From Capillidium heterosporum (Eukaryota; Entomophthoromycota; Entomophthoromycetes; Entomophthorales; Capillidiaceae): a DNA stretch of 64,000 nt. The stretch is taken from contig WBMQ01000009.1 of the NCBI GenBank assembly GCA_016630905.1, positions 62,001 through 126,000 of the forward strand, written 5' to 3'. A model generated the notes under the pieces. It saw only the letters and a program-made list of their open reading frames with translations. It had not been told where the DNA came from and did not search any database. Position numbers and translations under genes: made by a program. Below, one piece after another: positions 9,985-21,450 of this stretch (positions are counted from its first letter, which is position 1; each line of letters begins with the position of its first letter).

Positions 9985-10939
9985 TTAGCTTCGATTCAAG
10001 TTGATAGAGGATTGGGGAACTAATCTTTCCATATCAGGGTAGTCAATGACGGTCAAGGAAACTTCTGAACTTGGGTTAATATAGTACAAAGAAGGAAGTT
10101 TAGGGATGTTGTTATTAGTTGATATCCGTATGTGATTGGTATTGGCGGATTTAAATACAAAGTCATGACAACCAAAGTTGAACTGGATTTGGCATGGGCC
10201 GGTAGTGTGCAGTATAGGAATTGGATCCAATTTTACGCTTGTATTTGACTTTGGCGACGTTGCAAACATTTTTGGCTTTAGTCTATTTTTGACCAACGTC
10301 ACTGTAAATATTTTCAACGATGTGAAGGCGATTTCGATGGAAGTTAGAATTCCAATGATAGCACCGTCGACCAACGGTAGGTTGTCGCTTAAGCTATATG
10401 GGTTTCCATTTACTAATACTTTTCTTTTATTGGTATCTATGGAGATGCCACTTTTATGGAGTCCTATTAAATTGATTAGCTAATCAATTGTATGTAAAGC
10501 TACTTGGGATGGTCAGTACATCTTTATCTTTATTGCAAAGTCCTACATAGAGGTTCGTATCTGAACTTAGCTCCAATATCTTAACTTCAAAGTAACACCT
10601 AGCTTTAGTTTCGAAGGCTAAAGGTAAATTTCGATTATCTTGGATTGCACATGGCTATACAAAGGTGACACCACTATTCCTATTTGAAATCGCCCTATTG
10701 ATTAAACTTTGAGTTGCCAGGAAGGTATAGTCAGCAGTGTTGAAACCTATATTTGAAACTTTGACATGAATTATTGATCTTTTAAATATCATCTCCATGA
10801 TATGAATGGCACCAAGTAGCAGTATTATACACCCTACCTCTATTAACACGTAGGCTATAGTGAACCCTACAAAGAGCGACACTGTAAAGAAGCAAATTAC
10901 ACCTATAAGCAACACGGACAAAGTAATTGCCACGATCAT
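9985..10939 (-). pseudogene. SPRY-PY membrane adaptor, copy F (nonsense codon, PY lost)
   Basis: Exons 10939-10504 and 10463-9985, intron 40 bases. The frame is kept for 305 codons but has a TAG at 10657-10655, replacing the Gln of F-V-Q-P-C. The membrane half (SLFVGFTIAYVL, VGCIILLLGA) is close to copy E at DNA level. From the SPRY core on, the product is closer to D and I (SSDTNLYVGL, TGPCQIQFNFG, ANTNHIRIS). This looks like a mosaic made by unequal crossing-over or gene conversion. The PY motif has become LPSLY and the second motif is gone, so even with the stop ignored it would be a poor ligase binder. Pseudogene. Confidence 0.7.
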
Positions 10940-11985
10940 CTTTTGCTGAAATCGAGTTGGCGTTTGAAGTAGCTTGAAAGAGGTTTTACAGGATTACTTC
11001 AAATGTTAGTAAATGTGCTGTAGGGAAAGTTCTATCTGAATACATTATCCTTAAATGCCTTATGGTTACTTGCTGCGTTAGTATGTAGTTGGAAATTTCC
11101 ATTTATACTTTTGCTTCTCTGTTGAACGCATCCACTCCACCAAACCTAATTTGGATTTCTTGGCTACTTATACAATTTTGTACTACCCGTTTTGCTATTT
11201 GGATGGAATATACTTTTGAATGAGCAGCTGCATGATTTTATTACACAGCCCAAAGGGAGTTTCAAACTCGGATGTACGCTAAAAGCCTGAAATCTATCCA
11301 AAGTATACCGACATATCACTATTTAATCCAAATCCAAGGTTTGACAAAACATCCTTCCAGTAAATTTCGGTTAACATGGCTGCATACTTGCGTCTTAAAT
11401 TCACAACTTTTACGCTGGATGCCTGTGTAGCTTATATGGAATCCTTGGATGTTCAACCAGTTCTCCCTTAGTGTAGTTGGATAACGGAAGGCTAACTAGC
11501 TGGCCTTGTCAAAATTTAGTTTCCAGCATGATAGGAATGACTACCTCGGCTAAAATGTCGTTGCTGCAATTCAAAGCTCCCATTTTATATACTTTGAGTA
11601 GTGGATTTGCAAATTAGTTTTGAGATGGAGGTAGCACCTGTTTGTCCCAGTAGAAATAGAAATGGTACGTGGCATATCAAATTCCTTTTCCGCTTTATAA
11701 AGTATAGAATAGTAAAATTAAGTAGTGCTGTGCTTTGATAATTCATAGGTGGCACATTGGACTTTTTCAATTAACAATACATGTCGTACTATCCCATAAT
11801 CTCTATTTAAAGTCCAATTCTACTAGCTTGGGCATATATTTATTCGATAAACTTGATAAAATCCTTATATATAATAAAACCAGCTCAATTTATTTAAATT
11901 ATTAAAGTAGGGATACTTACATATACTATACAGCAAAATATCTGCCTCCAAGGAGTGTAGAAGTAAAAGTACGACTACATAGAAA
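10940..11985. other. Intergenic between copy F and the F-box/WD40 gene
   Basis: About 1 kb holding the upstream region of F and the downstream region of the F-box gene. A 61-codon minus-strand frame (11770-11585) has no recognisable features. Nothing else seen. Confidence 0.4.
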
Positions 11986-14246
11986 TTACTCCAGGAAGGT
12001 GGTATCGACACCCGTACTGAAATCAAAGATGTGGATCCTAGCAGCCTGCGAGCAACTTAGCACTTTGGTGTTGGAGATCTTGACGTTAAAGACCCAGTTG
12101 GCTTGCCCTGGGTTTAACTCCAGTATCTTCTTGTAGGTAGCTAGATCCCATACCTTGATTGAGTGGTCGTAACTACCAGAAATGAGCTTCTTACCATCAG
12201 GGCTCAGTTCTAAAGCGCGTACCAAGTCGGTATGTCCGTTCAACGTGTGCAGACATTCGCCAGAGTCGGCATCCCAGATACGTATTGTGTTGTCACTGGA
12301 CCCCGAGTAGATATACTTGCCGTCGAATTGAACACAGGCGATGCCACGCGAATGGCCGAGGTAGGTTCTCAGGCAGGCGCCCGTGTTGAGGTCCCATAGT
12401 TTCATAGTACGGTCGCCAGAGGCGGATACGATTAAGTTGTCAATAAACTGGATAGCGTTGACAGCGACCTGGTGACCCAACAACGTCCGCAATAGCTTGC
12501 CCGTCTTGAGACACCATACTTTGATAGATCGGTCCTTAGAGCACGAAACGATGTGCTTGTCGTCGATACGAACGCCTAGTACCGAGTCGTCATGTCCCGC
12601 TAGTCGGTGGATAATTTTTCCAGTGTGTAGGTCCCAGACAAAGATCATGGTGTCGGAGGATCCCGAAACTATGACGTCGTCGTTGTACTGCAGGCACAAT
12701 ACCGATTTCTCGTGGCCCGAATACGTACGCACACAGGTCCGCTTCTCCAAATCCCAGACCTTTATGGTATTGTCGCGCGACCCCGAGATTACCTTGTACT
12801 CGTCGAACTGTAGGCAGTAAACGCCATCCAGATGGCCGGTGAGCGAAAGGGATTTGTGTGCGTTTTTGCGCCAGTTCCCTTCCAAGTTGTTCCGCTCCGT
12901 GTATAGGTGCTTCCAGTTTACAGTGGGTTTGGAGTCCTTAAGGTGAATACTGAGACACTTTTGTAGCTGGGTCTCTTTGAAAGGGTAGGCTGTATCGGGG
13001 CCCGGTATCGCGTCAACATCCCGCTCATCGTTCTCATCAACTATCCCTTGCTGCTCAAACAGCGGCGTCATAAGTAATGAAGGGCTCGACATGTCAGGTC
13101 GTACCCCCGGAGAGATGGCATTAGGCGTCCGAGGCTCTCGCATACCAGCTAAATTCAAACCGTGGACGGGGAATGATGGTGATACGATTGGCGAAAATCT
13201 CCCGTTGGTCTCAAGACCCATCCTCTGGTTCCTACGTCTAGATACTGTGAACATGGAAGTCGAAATGTTGGGGGTCTCTCTAAATTCAGACATCATAGGT
13301 GAGCTAGGGGAGGAGGGAGTAAGGTTAGTAATTGGTCCTAAGGACAGTTGGGTTGGGGTACGGCGCTCCCTAGCCAAGGTTGGAGTTGGTCGTGGGGATT
13401 CAAAGCGTAGAGCAGCGTTCAAAGGGCGGGGGCTTAAGATCGTTGGGGTTAAAGGAGTTGGATCGATGCTTAATCTCTGAGTTATCATATTTAGTTCTTC
13501 AACCGACTGGCTGCTACCAAGGCCTGTAATAATTTGGGGTATTGAAGGGATATTTGTACTGGTTAGAATACTACCGATATTCGATTCAGATGTAAATTGA
13601 GAGTTGCTTTGATCCAGATTGGTCGTATCTCCAATGCTCATTCCCAACACATTCGATCCAACAAGCTTATTCTCAATCAACCTCGAACTTCTAGCGCCTA
13701 AATATCGACTCTCTCTGCCATTCAAAAATAAACTGATCTTCTCTTTGTTGTAGAACCAGCCTGACTTCAAAAATAAGTCTTTCCACAACTTCTGGTCGTC
13801 ACATAGCTTCTCCCAGCGCCGCGAAACCTTGCTACTCTCCAATAACGTCTTATAGTCCAAGAAAGTGAGAATATAAGTCGCAAGTTCGTCGGGGAGTTCA
13901 GTTAAAAAATCGCGATGGAGAAGTGGGGTTATCCTATCGTTTATCGAAATTAGGTTGTTGGTCGAAAGCGTCAGTAGAAGTCGAAGTGCCAAATCTTGAA
14001 GAAATGAATAAATGATAAGTATGAAAAGTTACCTGCCCGTTCACATTCCGATAGATTGAGCAACTCTTTGGGAAGGTCGTTTATCGAAGGGAAGGCCGGG
14101 GAATCTCTTATTCTGTTAGCTTGAAGTAAAGGGTGATGGTAGGCTTGGTTCAACTTGTTCTGTTCCGAGTACCCTTCGTCGGAGCTGTCGCCTGAATTGA
14201 TGGTTATAGGAGCGAATTTGCCGCTTCTCGAATTTCTGCGCGCCAT
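11986..14246 (-). CDS. F-box/WD40 protein, SCF ubiquitin ligase substrate receptor (Cdc4/beta-TrCP/Met30 class)
   Basis: Two exons, 14246-14033 and 13994-11986, intron of 38 bases, 740 residues. The F-box (about 100-145; LTELPDELATYILTFLDYKT...SRRW) should bind Skp1. Seven WD40 repeats fill the C-terminal part (about 450-740), with repeats such as DNTIKVWD, SGSSDTMIFVWD, SASGDRTMKLWD and GHSRGIACVQF. Between them lies a Ser/Pro/Thr-rich linker with many SP and TP pairs, likely phosphorylated or disordered. The repeats resemble beta-TrCP/Met30/Pof1 proteins; the N-terminal region before the F-box (LALRLLLTLSTNNLI...LLHRDFL) resembles the Cdc4/Fbw7/Pof11 class. The exact orthologue is left open. 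Such proteins select phosphorylated targets for ubiquitination, usually cell-cycle or nutrient regulators. Confidence 0.9.
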
Positions 14247-15628
14247 CTTCACCTCAAATCCGCTTTGTTAGGGCTGGAAACAATAATTAAATATTAAGTT
14301 ATACTAAGTTTGAGTAGAAGTAAAATCGACGTCTACCCTTTTATCGTATGTTCTTTGGCTTAAACTCTTGGATTTAGATAGCTATACTCGAAATGTTCAC
14401 TCGTTTTACCTTGTTGTAACCGTTTAAATCTGTAACACTGAGATTAAAGATTTTGTTAGAAATTCGGTCTCTTGGATGTAGTGGAGCCCTGTTCACAATC
14501 AGAGTACTGATATTAGAATATTTCCAAAACTTATATGCAAAGTATATGCACACTCTTGTATTTTATTTTGAAACAATAGAATTAGATAAACCAATTACAA
14601 AATCTCAAGAACCTGAAATGACTTTCATCTCTTCAATTGGGTGGATTCTACTTAATTACATAATAAATCCAGCAAGTGGGAATAATCGATCCTTTTAAAC
14701 GCTTAGTCTACCCCAAAAGACTTAAATTAATATGTTCAATAAAAGTGGACAGTTAAATTCCAAATTAGCTTCAGGAAACTAAATTGAAAATTATAATATA
14801 CTGCATTTAACATAGAGCTTTGCTATATGTTTTCTAGAGCATGTGTATACGGAAAATTCTAATCAAAAGATCGACATGATACTGGGTGGCATCGTTCTGT
14901 TATAGCATATACCATCAGAAGAGCTGACTACAACACCACTCCACAACTCCCAAGTATTTGGCTCTGTAATGCTTGTATAATCTTGTCTAGAATTTCCAAG
15001 CTGATTTACTGTTAACTATCCTATTTCAATTTACCTTTGGCTTTTTAATCAATCTGTAGACAAAAGTTTATAGGAAACTACAAAATAGCTGTATGCTTTA
15101 TATGTACATATACATTGAGGGTATGTTATCGAAGACATAGCTTTTATGATTGTATAAAGTTACTAAACTAAATCTGATTGCCTTATAAAAAGAAGGCATA
15201 TCAAAGTGTGTAAAATATGTATTACTAGTATAGCTTTATTAAAGTATTAAATTTAGATATCTACTATACAAACTTGACGATGCCTTAGCAATAAACAAAT
15301 AAAGTAGCTTTTTAAAATCATTTTGAACATTCCATCTTTGTAAATTTATACCTATCATAAAGTGCCTAGTACAAACTTTGCAATTTCGAACTAAATCTTG
15401 CAAAAGAATCGATTCGATACTATACCTTGACACCCAAAAAATACATAATCCAGATGTATCGCCACTATACTAAGATGTCAAATCTACAGCCCCATCTAAA
15501 CAGTTCTTCGTTAACCATAAATTCAAACATCCACTTAAAATTGAAATCAAGGTTTTCGAACCTACTTTAAAGAACAGTAGTATCAATTAAAAACATCCAA
15601 CTTGGCTACGAGCACTATATTAATAATT
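14247..15628. other. Intergenic, about 1.4 kb
   Basis: AT-rich. Short open frames exist (for example 14453-14698 plus, 15433-15239 minus) but lack domains, good composition or splice sites. It must hold the upstream region of the F-box gene. Nothing else recognised. Confidence 0.4.
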
Positions 15629-16858
15629 TTATTCCGAGGGCTTAGAGCGGGGAAGCAAGTTCAATGGTTTACGGGTGGGGGCGCTACCTTCATTACGGAA
15701 GCCACGTCCATCTTCTACAAGTTGAAAATTAAAATTAGCACCAAAGTACAAAGAAAGCTAATTACCATTTTCATTACGGCGGGTACCGAAGGCCGAAGTG
15801 TTGGTCTCACGTGGGGGACCTAGACTATAGTTTCAATAAAGAACATTAAAAACCAAAATGTACCAGCACGACGCCAGCTAGTGGCAGTATCGGCTTCAGT
15901 GTGCGATTTTGGCTCCCTATCTTCCGAACTTCTAGGGGCATACTCTCTATTTTCACGGTTGAAGCCACCGCGGTTGGACTCCCTAGGTGGTAAGGGGTCG
16001 GCGCGGCGCCAGCTAGAGGCAGTATCGGAAGCTTTGGGGGCGGCATGCTCGATGGGGCCCTCACGGCGCCACTGTCCAGATGTCTTATCTTCGGGACGCT
16101 CACGTTCTAAATTTATAAAGGTTATCTTTGCTGAGCAACTAAATATTTACGTTCGGCAATGTTGACACGTAGAGGACGTCCGTTCATATCCTACGCAAAA
16201 TGTAAATATAAAAATAAGGTGAGTGGAACATACCTGGCCCTGGAACTCCAAAGCTTTAGATAAAGACTCGACAGTTTCGAACTCGACGTAGGCAAAACCC
16301 TTGGGTCTCTGGCTGTCACGGTCTTTGATGATGCTTACTGACTTGACCTATTTCTTTTTGTCAAAACTTTTAAAGAGTTGCTGAATTTACTTGGCAGCCC
16401 TGGAAGAAATCCTCAATTTGTTCTTCAGTCAATTCGTAAGCCAAATTTCCGACGTAGGCGGTATAAGGAGGTGAAGTTGGAAGTTCGGCTGGGCCCGAGT
16501 ACTGGTTGGAACGCTCATATCTATCATTATCTCTACGTTCTATTTGTAAATTTAGCTTCCTATTGCAGCCTTTTAAAAGTACCAAAGCCTCTACTACCAC
16601 TGTCTCTGTTGGCAGCAGGTCCACGGGGCACTTTAAATTTGTTAAAACTTTCAAGAATTATAGATATTACAGTCTAGCATGGCGGCAGCTAAAATATAAG
16701 GAAAGGTTAGCTTGGTAAAATATGGGATATAGTGTACGTGCGGAAGGCAGCTCCATCTCATCGGCCCAAGAGGCGGCAGCTATATAAAGATAAAAACTCA
16801 ACAAAAATTTCCAAACCAATTACCTACGGGCATCACCCAAGAAGGAGCTCAAACTCAT
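15629..16858 (-). CDS. eIF4B: Translation initiation factor eIF4B
   Basis: Ten exons rebuilt on the minus strand: 16858-16828, 16779-16738, 16688-16671, 16630-16583, 16539-16391, 16347-16234, 16190-16151, 16106-15864, 15819-15766 and 15714-15629. Introns are 40-51 bases; all phases fit and give 274 residues. The product starts MSLSSFLGDAPAASWADEM, as in fungal eIF4B. One RRM lies at about 70-148 with RNP2 YVGNLA (75-80) and RNP1 KGFAYVEF (112-119). Behind it are two repeats of the type SDTASSWRR/ADTATSWRR and the terminal motif RKPLNLLPRSKP typical of eIF4B. It helps eIF4A unwind mRNA 5' ends. The first donor (GTAGGT) is chosen over a GTAATT four bases downstream because only it keeps the ASWADEM frame. 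Confidence 0.92.
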
Positions 16859-17462
16859 TTTAGTGGCCTGTTTCTTTTTACCTATAGCCCATAACATTAT
16901 TATCTCAATTCTAACTACAAAGTAGACCTACCCATCTTTGAAAATCTTTATCTTGAATTAAAAGCTCTAATTGAAAAAAGTCTTGGTAAGGATCTGTTGC
17001 TGTGTATCAACTAATTCTGTATATCAACAAGTATTTACTTTGTGTACTCTTATCTCTGAAAGATCAAGGAATTCAAATCGAAATTTCACTTTCCCAAATT
17101 TCTTCTCTCAAGCTCCCAAACTTACTTTACCAGTGGTAAAGTTTTAGCAAACCAATCAATTCAATGTATTTGGAAGTTCCGTTTCAGGAAAGTAACGCGA
17201 GTCCAGACATTGACAAAGTTCGTAAGTTTAGCCAGGGTTGCCGTTGCGGTATCATCAGCTGGGCAGTACTTCCAATGTAGTGCTTGCAACTATTTCTATA
17301 TACCCACTACTCCTGGTAAATGTCTATAAGATACCTGTCCAAATCATCTAAGCCTGATAAAGCTAGATAAATCTCGACTCAAAATTCAAGGTTGCACTAT
17401 TCGAAGCTGAAACCAAAACCGAAATTTCGATAGAAACCAGGATTCCTTTCAAGTTTACCAGG
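16859..17462. promoter_or_regulatory. Divergent intergenic region, eIF4B / ABHD11
   Basis: 604 bases between the starts of eIF4B (minus) and ABHD11 (plus); must hold both promoters. A short ATG-led frame at 17164 is listed separately. Confidence 0.45.
17164..17354 (+). other. Short possible gene or relic with Cys-rich motif
   Basis: An ATG at 17164 opens MYLEVPFQESNASPDIDKV, then FSQGCRCG, and stops at 17278. One base further along, another frame reads YFQCSACNYFYI. Together the pieces look like a small zinc-binding module (C-x-C-G ... C-x-x-C), but the frame breaks between the two Cys pairs and only a few residues separate them. A perfect donor (GTAAGT at 17222) and an acceptor ending at 17280 would instead give a 43-residue product without the Cys pairs. 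No family is recognised; it may be a relic inside the promoter region. Confidence 0.2.
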
Positions 17463-18510
17463 ATGTTCAAACTCAAGTTCAATTTCAACCTTCCAAAACA
17501 ACCTGCTATCCCCATCAGACTAAACTGCCAAAGTCAACTTAGATGTCTACAAACTACTTCCAGCAAAACTCAGCCACTATCCTACGATTTATACCCTTCG
17601 ACACCAACCTCCAACTCCTCTACCGAACCCCTTTTAATCCTACATGGGTTGTTTGGTTCCAAACAGAACTGGCGCGGTCTAGCTAAAGCTCTAAGTCAGA
17701 AATGTGAAAAGAACGTTTTTGCTTTAGATCTAAGGAACCATGGCGATAGCTTTCACGACCCTTCCATGGACTACAACGATATGGCCAAAGATGTTATTGA
17801 TTTGACTAAAGATCTAGGTATTGAAAGGTTCCATCTTTTGGGGCATTCCATGTAAATTAATTTCTCATTTATCATTCTTATTGACATTATAAATTAATAG
17901 GGGTGGTAGGGTAGCCATGAATCTGGCGTTGAGCCAACCAGCCTTGTTGAAAAGTTTAACGGTAGTCGACGTTAGCCCCTACCCCATGGACCTCAGTATA
18001 ACTTTCAAGCACTACGTCGAAGTCATGCAACTTATCGACGAAGCAAAAGTTACTAAGCAGTCAGTTGCCGACCAGATGTTTGTAGACAATAAAATAGAGG
18101 TATGTTTTTGAAGGTTTAGTTTTAACAAAGAGTTAGGAACTATCTATACGTCAGTTTTTGTTGACCAACTTGAAGAAGACCTCCAACGGCATCTACAAGT
18201 TTAGGAACCCGCTTTCATATGTTCACTCCCAACTCGATGTTTTGGGCAAGGTCGACAATGGAACTTTGGCCAACCAAATCGACTTGAACACCCTATTCAT
18301 TAGAGGCTCCAAGTCCAACTACCTCCCCCCTGCTATGCATGATAAGCTTCAAAGCAATTTCAAGAACTATAGGGTGGAAAGTTTGGAGGCTGGGCATTGG
18401 GGTAACTACTTTATCAAATTAGTATTAATTAACCTTTGTATATAGTACATGCTGAACAACCCAGCCAATTTTTAGATTTGGTCGTCCAGTTCATCCAAGC
18501 TAATAAATAA
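17463..18510 (+). CDS. ABHD11: Mitochondrial alpha/beta hydrolase, ABHD11 (yeast Imo32)
   Basis: Four exons: 17463-17851, 17901-18099, 18155-18401 and 18446-18510; 299 residues. The first ~30 residues are basic and free of acid residues, fitting a mitochondrial presequence. Motifs of the ABHD11 family: HGLFGSKQNW (61-70), DLRNHG (89-94), the nucleophile elbow GHSMGG with Ser129, and the C-terminal catalytic His region AGHWVHAEQP, which is made by joining exons 3 and 4. In animals ABHD11 acts in the mitochondrial matrix and protects lipoylated 2-oxoglutarate dehydrogenase. It ends 85 bases from the 3' end of RSM22, tail to tail, and diverges from eIF4B. Confidence 0.93.
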
Positions 18511-18595
18511 ATAAAGTAAAGGCAAAAGCAAATATACAAACCAACAAATTCTATAAAGCTTTAATTAAATAATCTCCTGCAAACTCTATGCTATT

Positions 18596-20282
18596 CTATT
18601 CATCCTCCTTGAAAGTTTTGGTTTCAGTCTTGATCCGGCTACCGAACTTGAGCTCCAACTTATGCTTGGCGTCGTAGGGGAACAGATCGGACCAGCTAGC
18701 TTTGCGAGCGTCACGGTACTCCAAGTTGCCCATCGACTTGGTAAAAACCTGGTTCTGTAGGCCATTTGGTGTACATACGTTGACTTGGACGTGGGCCCCC
18801 CTTTTGGAAGGTCGGTCGATGATGCGATTCCAATGGTACATCTCGTCGCGATCAATTTCTTCTGCTCCAGCTTCCATATCTGCACTTGGCTTGAGATCTG
18901 TCTTGAGTTGAGGTCGTGTACCCCGTCGTACGACGAGGTAGCTGTAAGTACCACTCTCCAGGTTGGATTTGACACCTTTGACGTCCATGGTGACGCGTGG
19001 CCGCTGCACCTTCTGCTGGAAATGGCACCAACGTGTCGTATCAATCAGTGGGCAAGGTTTATCGTGAGGGCATGGGGCAACTGTCGTACCTCCCTGCTCC
19101 AGCATCAGCTTGCGGGCTTCGGTAATTATACCAAATCCTTTGGGTGTTCCCTTTTCCACGATAACCATAACGTCGCTGCATCGGTCCCACAACGCTTGTA
19201 CCGCTTTGGTCACTAGGGCGGGACTTGGTAGTTCGGATAAAGTGAACGCACTCAACACCAAGTCGTAGCCTTTACTTTGTGGTAAAAAGGAAAAGTGTCG
19301 CTCTAGCTTGACTGAGTTCTGGAAGCCCTGGCTCGACCCTCCGTTGGCTACAAAAACTTTGAAGTTAACCTTGGCATAATCATTTGTATTTTACCTTTGA
19401 TGAAGCTTTCGGCCAGGTTCAACATTGGTTCACTGAGGTCGACTCCCTGATACAAATCTTCTTGTTTTGTACCAAACACCTGGTCTGAGGCCCTACAACA
19501 ATATAACAAATAAAGTTAGCGGATTGAATTTAAAATGTTGGAGCTTACCATAAACCAGTACCAGGTCCAACCCCAAAGTCATAGATGCGTGCTGGGTGGA
19601 AATTTTCAGGCATACGCGCTTTGACCTCAGCTAAAACTCTATAAACAGCAGCGTAGTTTGAAGGTAGAACTGCGGCAAGGTAAGCTAGTACTTCCTTGTC
19701 GTCATACTTCAAGGTGTGTGGGGGCAGTGTTTCCAAGTTGGGTCTCCGTTTTCCTTTCTCCACTAAATAAAGCAAAGGTTAGAACTTAATACTAAAAAGC
19801 AAAGCTACATTTCGTCTTCTTTTTTTTAGTATCTACACTTTCCGCCACCATTTGTACCTTCTGGGATTGCTGAGCCGTATAGATTTTCAATGCTTGTTCC
19901 TTTAACTCCTTCAAAGGTAAACCTTATTACAAAAAAGGAAAAATTAATTAAATTCCAAAATTCCAAAATTACTTTTAACTTTTTCATCAATAAGCTCCTT
20001 TAACTTGGGAGGTAGAACAACCATCTTGTCTCCAAACTTACCCAATTTAGCTTTGACACTTCCACGTACGTACTCTTCTTCCTCGCCTTCCATGCCTTCA
20101 TTTTCTTTGAAAGTATCGGTTGTTGCTTGATAGTACTGCCAGGACGGGTCACCTTCCGGTGGTAAACTGCCTTCCAGTACCTTTATCGGCTTACTTTTTA
20201 ATCTTAAAGTGGTTGAGGTGCTCAAGTGTCGTGCGTTGAATAGGCATCCTCGTATTCTCAAACTGAATAGTGCTCTCAACAT
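18596..20282 (-). CDS. RSM22: Rsm22/METTL17-type methyltransferase-like protein of mitochondrial ribosome assembly
   Basis: Five exons: 20282-19973, 19922-19809, 19762-19549, 19492-19395 and 19347-18596; 495 residues with consistent phases. A basic N-terminus suggests mitochondrial import. The SAM-binding fold shows motif I (YDFGVGPGTGLWA), whose Trp codon is completed across an intron, and the family's Cys cluster CPHDKPCPLIDTTRWCHF. In METTL17/Rsm22 these Cys residues bind an iron-sulfur cluster. Known role: assembly and stability of the mitochondrial small ribosomal subunit. The last acceptor was chosen (TTTTTGTAG) because it avoids a frame break and leaves a 47-base intron. It diverges from uS15m over 186 bases. 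Confidence 0.92.
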
Positions 20283-20468
20283 CTAAATTTTTGCTCTTTT
20301 GTGACTAAAGTTGGATCAAACTTAGGTTTGAAGTTGATTATCTCAGCCCAATCGAAATTCTTGAACAACCAACCAATCATTGTAGTAAGTTTTGGTAAAG
20401 TGTAAAATTTTGAACTTTGGTAACCAAGACGAAGTTGAACCGAACCAGACCAAGCCAGTTCATAGACA
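20283..20468. promoter_or_regulatory. Bidirectional promoter region RSM22 / uS15m
   Basis: 186 bases separate the start codons of two divergent genes that both serve the mitochondrial small ribosomal subunit. Co-expression from a shared region is likely. No motif could be named with confidence. Confidence 0.5.
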
Positions 20469-21279
20469 ATGAGTTATTTATATAGAGTTAGTGGTATAGT
20501 AAACCAAGGTAAATTTGAAAACAAAAAACTTGTTAAGCGAAACTACAGTTAGATGCCTAAGTACCTCGACCATCAACTTTGCTCGTCACTCCAACAAACG
20601 ACTTGGGCGTTCCGTTTCTGAACCACCTATTAACCCAGCCCCACCAAGTCCATTCTTCAGCCAACTACCTACCCACTCAACCTACTTCAACAAGGATAGG
20701 TTCCGTGACACCGACAAGGTCAAGACTGCCGAAACTGAATCTTTGGATCTCGAAAAACCTTTCCAGCACCATTTGAAAGCCGATGACATTAAATTTTTGG
20801 CTGAAGTATGCCCCAACGTAGCTAATGAATACAACTTACGTGATCAAGATGCTACTACATTAGAGACAAAGGCCAAGTTGGTAGCTCAAGCCGTATCCCT
20901 ACAGACTGCCAATGCCAAAGGTGTCTTGACTTACAACAAGACCAAATGTATTGAGCATTTTGGTAAAAGTGAGAACGACAGTGGCAGTCCTGAAGTCCAA
21001 GGTAGCTTATTTTCATTGTTGAACATCACGTAACCTTTTCTTCGTTTTGTAGCTGCCGTCTTCACCTTACGCATTAGAAACTTGGAGCGTCATATGGATG
21101 GCAACCACAAAGACAAGCACAACCAGCGTATTTTAACCAAGCTCTACCATAAGCGGGCCAAGATGTTAAAGTATCTGAAACGTCAGTCTTTACCCAGATA
21201 CTTCCAGTGCCTCAAACAGTTGGGTGTAACTACCGAGATGGTGGAGGGTCAGATCTCTATAAGACAGAAGCATGTTTAA
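20469..21279 (+). CDS. MRPS28: Mitochondrial small ribosomal subunit protein uS15m
   Basis: Three exons: 20469-20508, 20549-21001 and 21053-21279; 239 residues. The start is the ATG at 20469. The next exon has no usable ATG, and splicing joins MSYLYRVSGIVNQ to VRCLSTSTINFARH, a typical presequence. The S15 domain lies in the C-terminal third: HFGKSENDSGSPEVQAAVFT, then LRIRNLERHMDGNHKDKHNQ and LKQLGVTTEMVEG. It binds 16S-type rRNA in the platform of the small subunit. It converges on TRAPPC13 with about 170 bases between stop codons. Confidence 0.93.
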
Positions 21280-21450
21280 TTTGAGATTTGTGAAACCTAT
21301 AAAAATTCTTGGGAACTTTGATGTTTTGATTTTATATAGTTTGGTTGTTGAAATCTATATCCTTTATTGTAAATTTTGCTTTAGTAAAAAATCGTTGAAA
21401 TTTTGAAAGAAATAAAGAACTGCAAAGTATTTCTAAACATCTTTTTACTA

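Noticed and set aside
852-10657. TAG or TAA reassigned to an amino acid
   Set aside because: Clear genes here end with TAG, TAA and TGA, including the Rho gene (TAG), UBC4 (TGA) and eIF4B (TAA), and stops are absent inside conserved genes.
14453-14698. 81-codon frame in the gap after the F-box gene
   Set aside because: No domain, no conserved start and composition like the non-coding surroundings.
17164-17354. DPH3/DPH4-type CSL zinc finger
   Set aside because: Spacing between the Cys pairs is far too short and the frames do not join.
18785-19216. Open frame on the plus strand inside RSM22
   Set aside because: Antisense to a well-supported exon; reflects codon bias.
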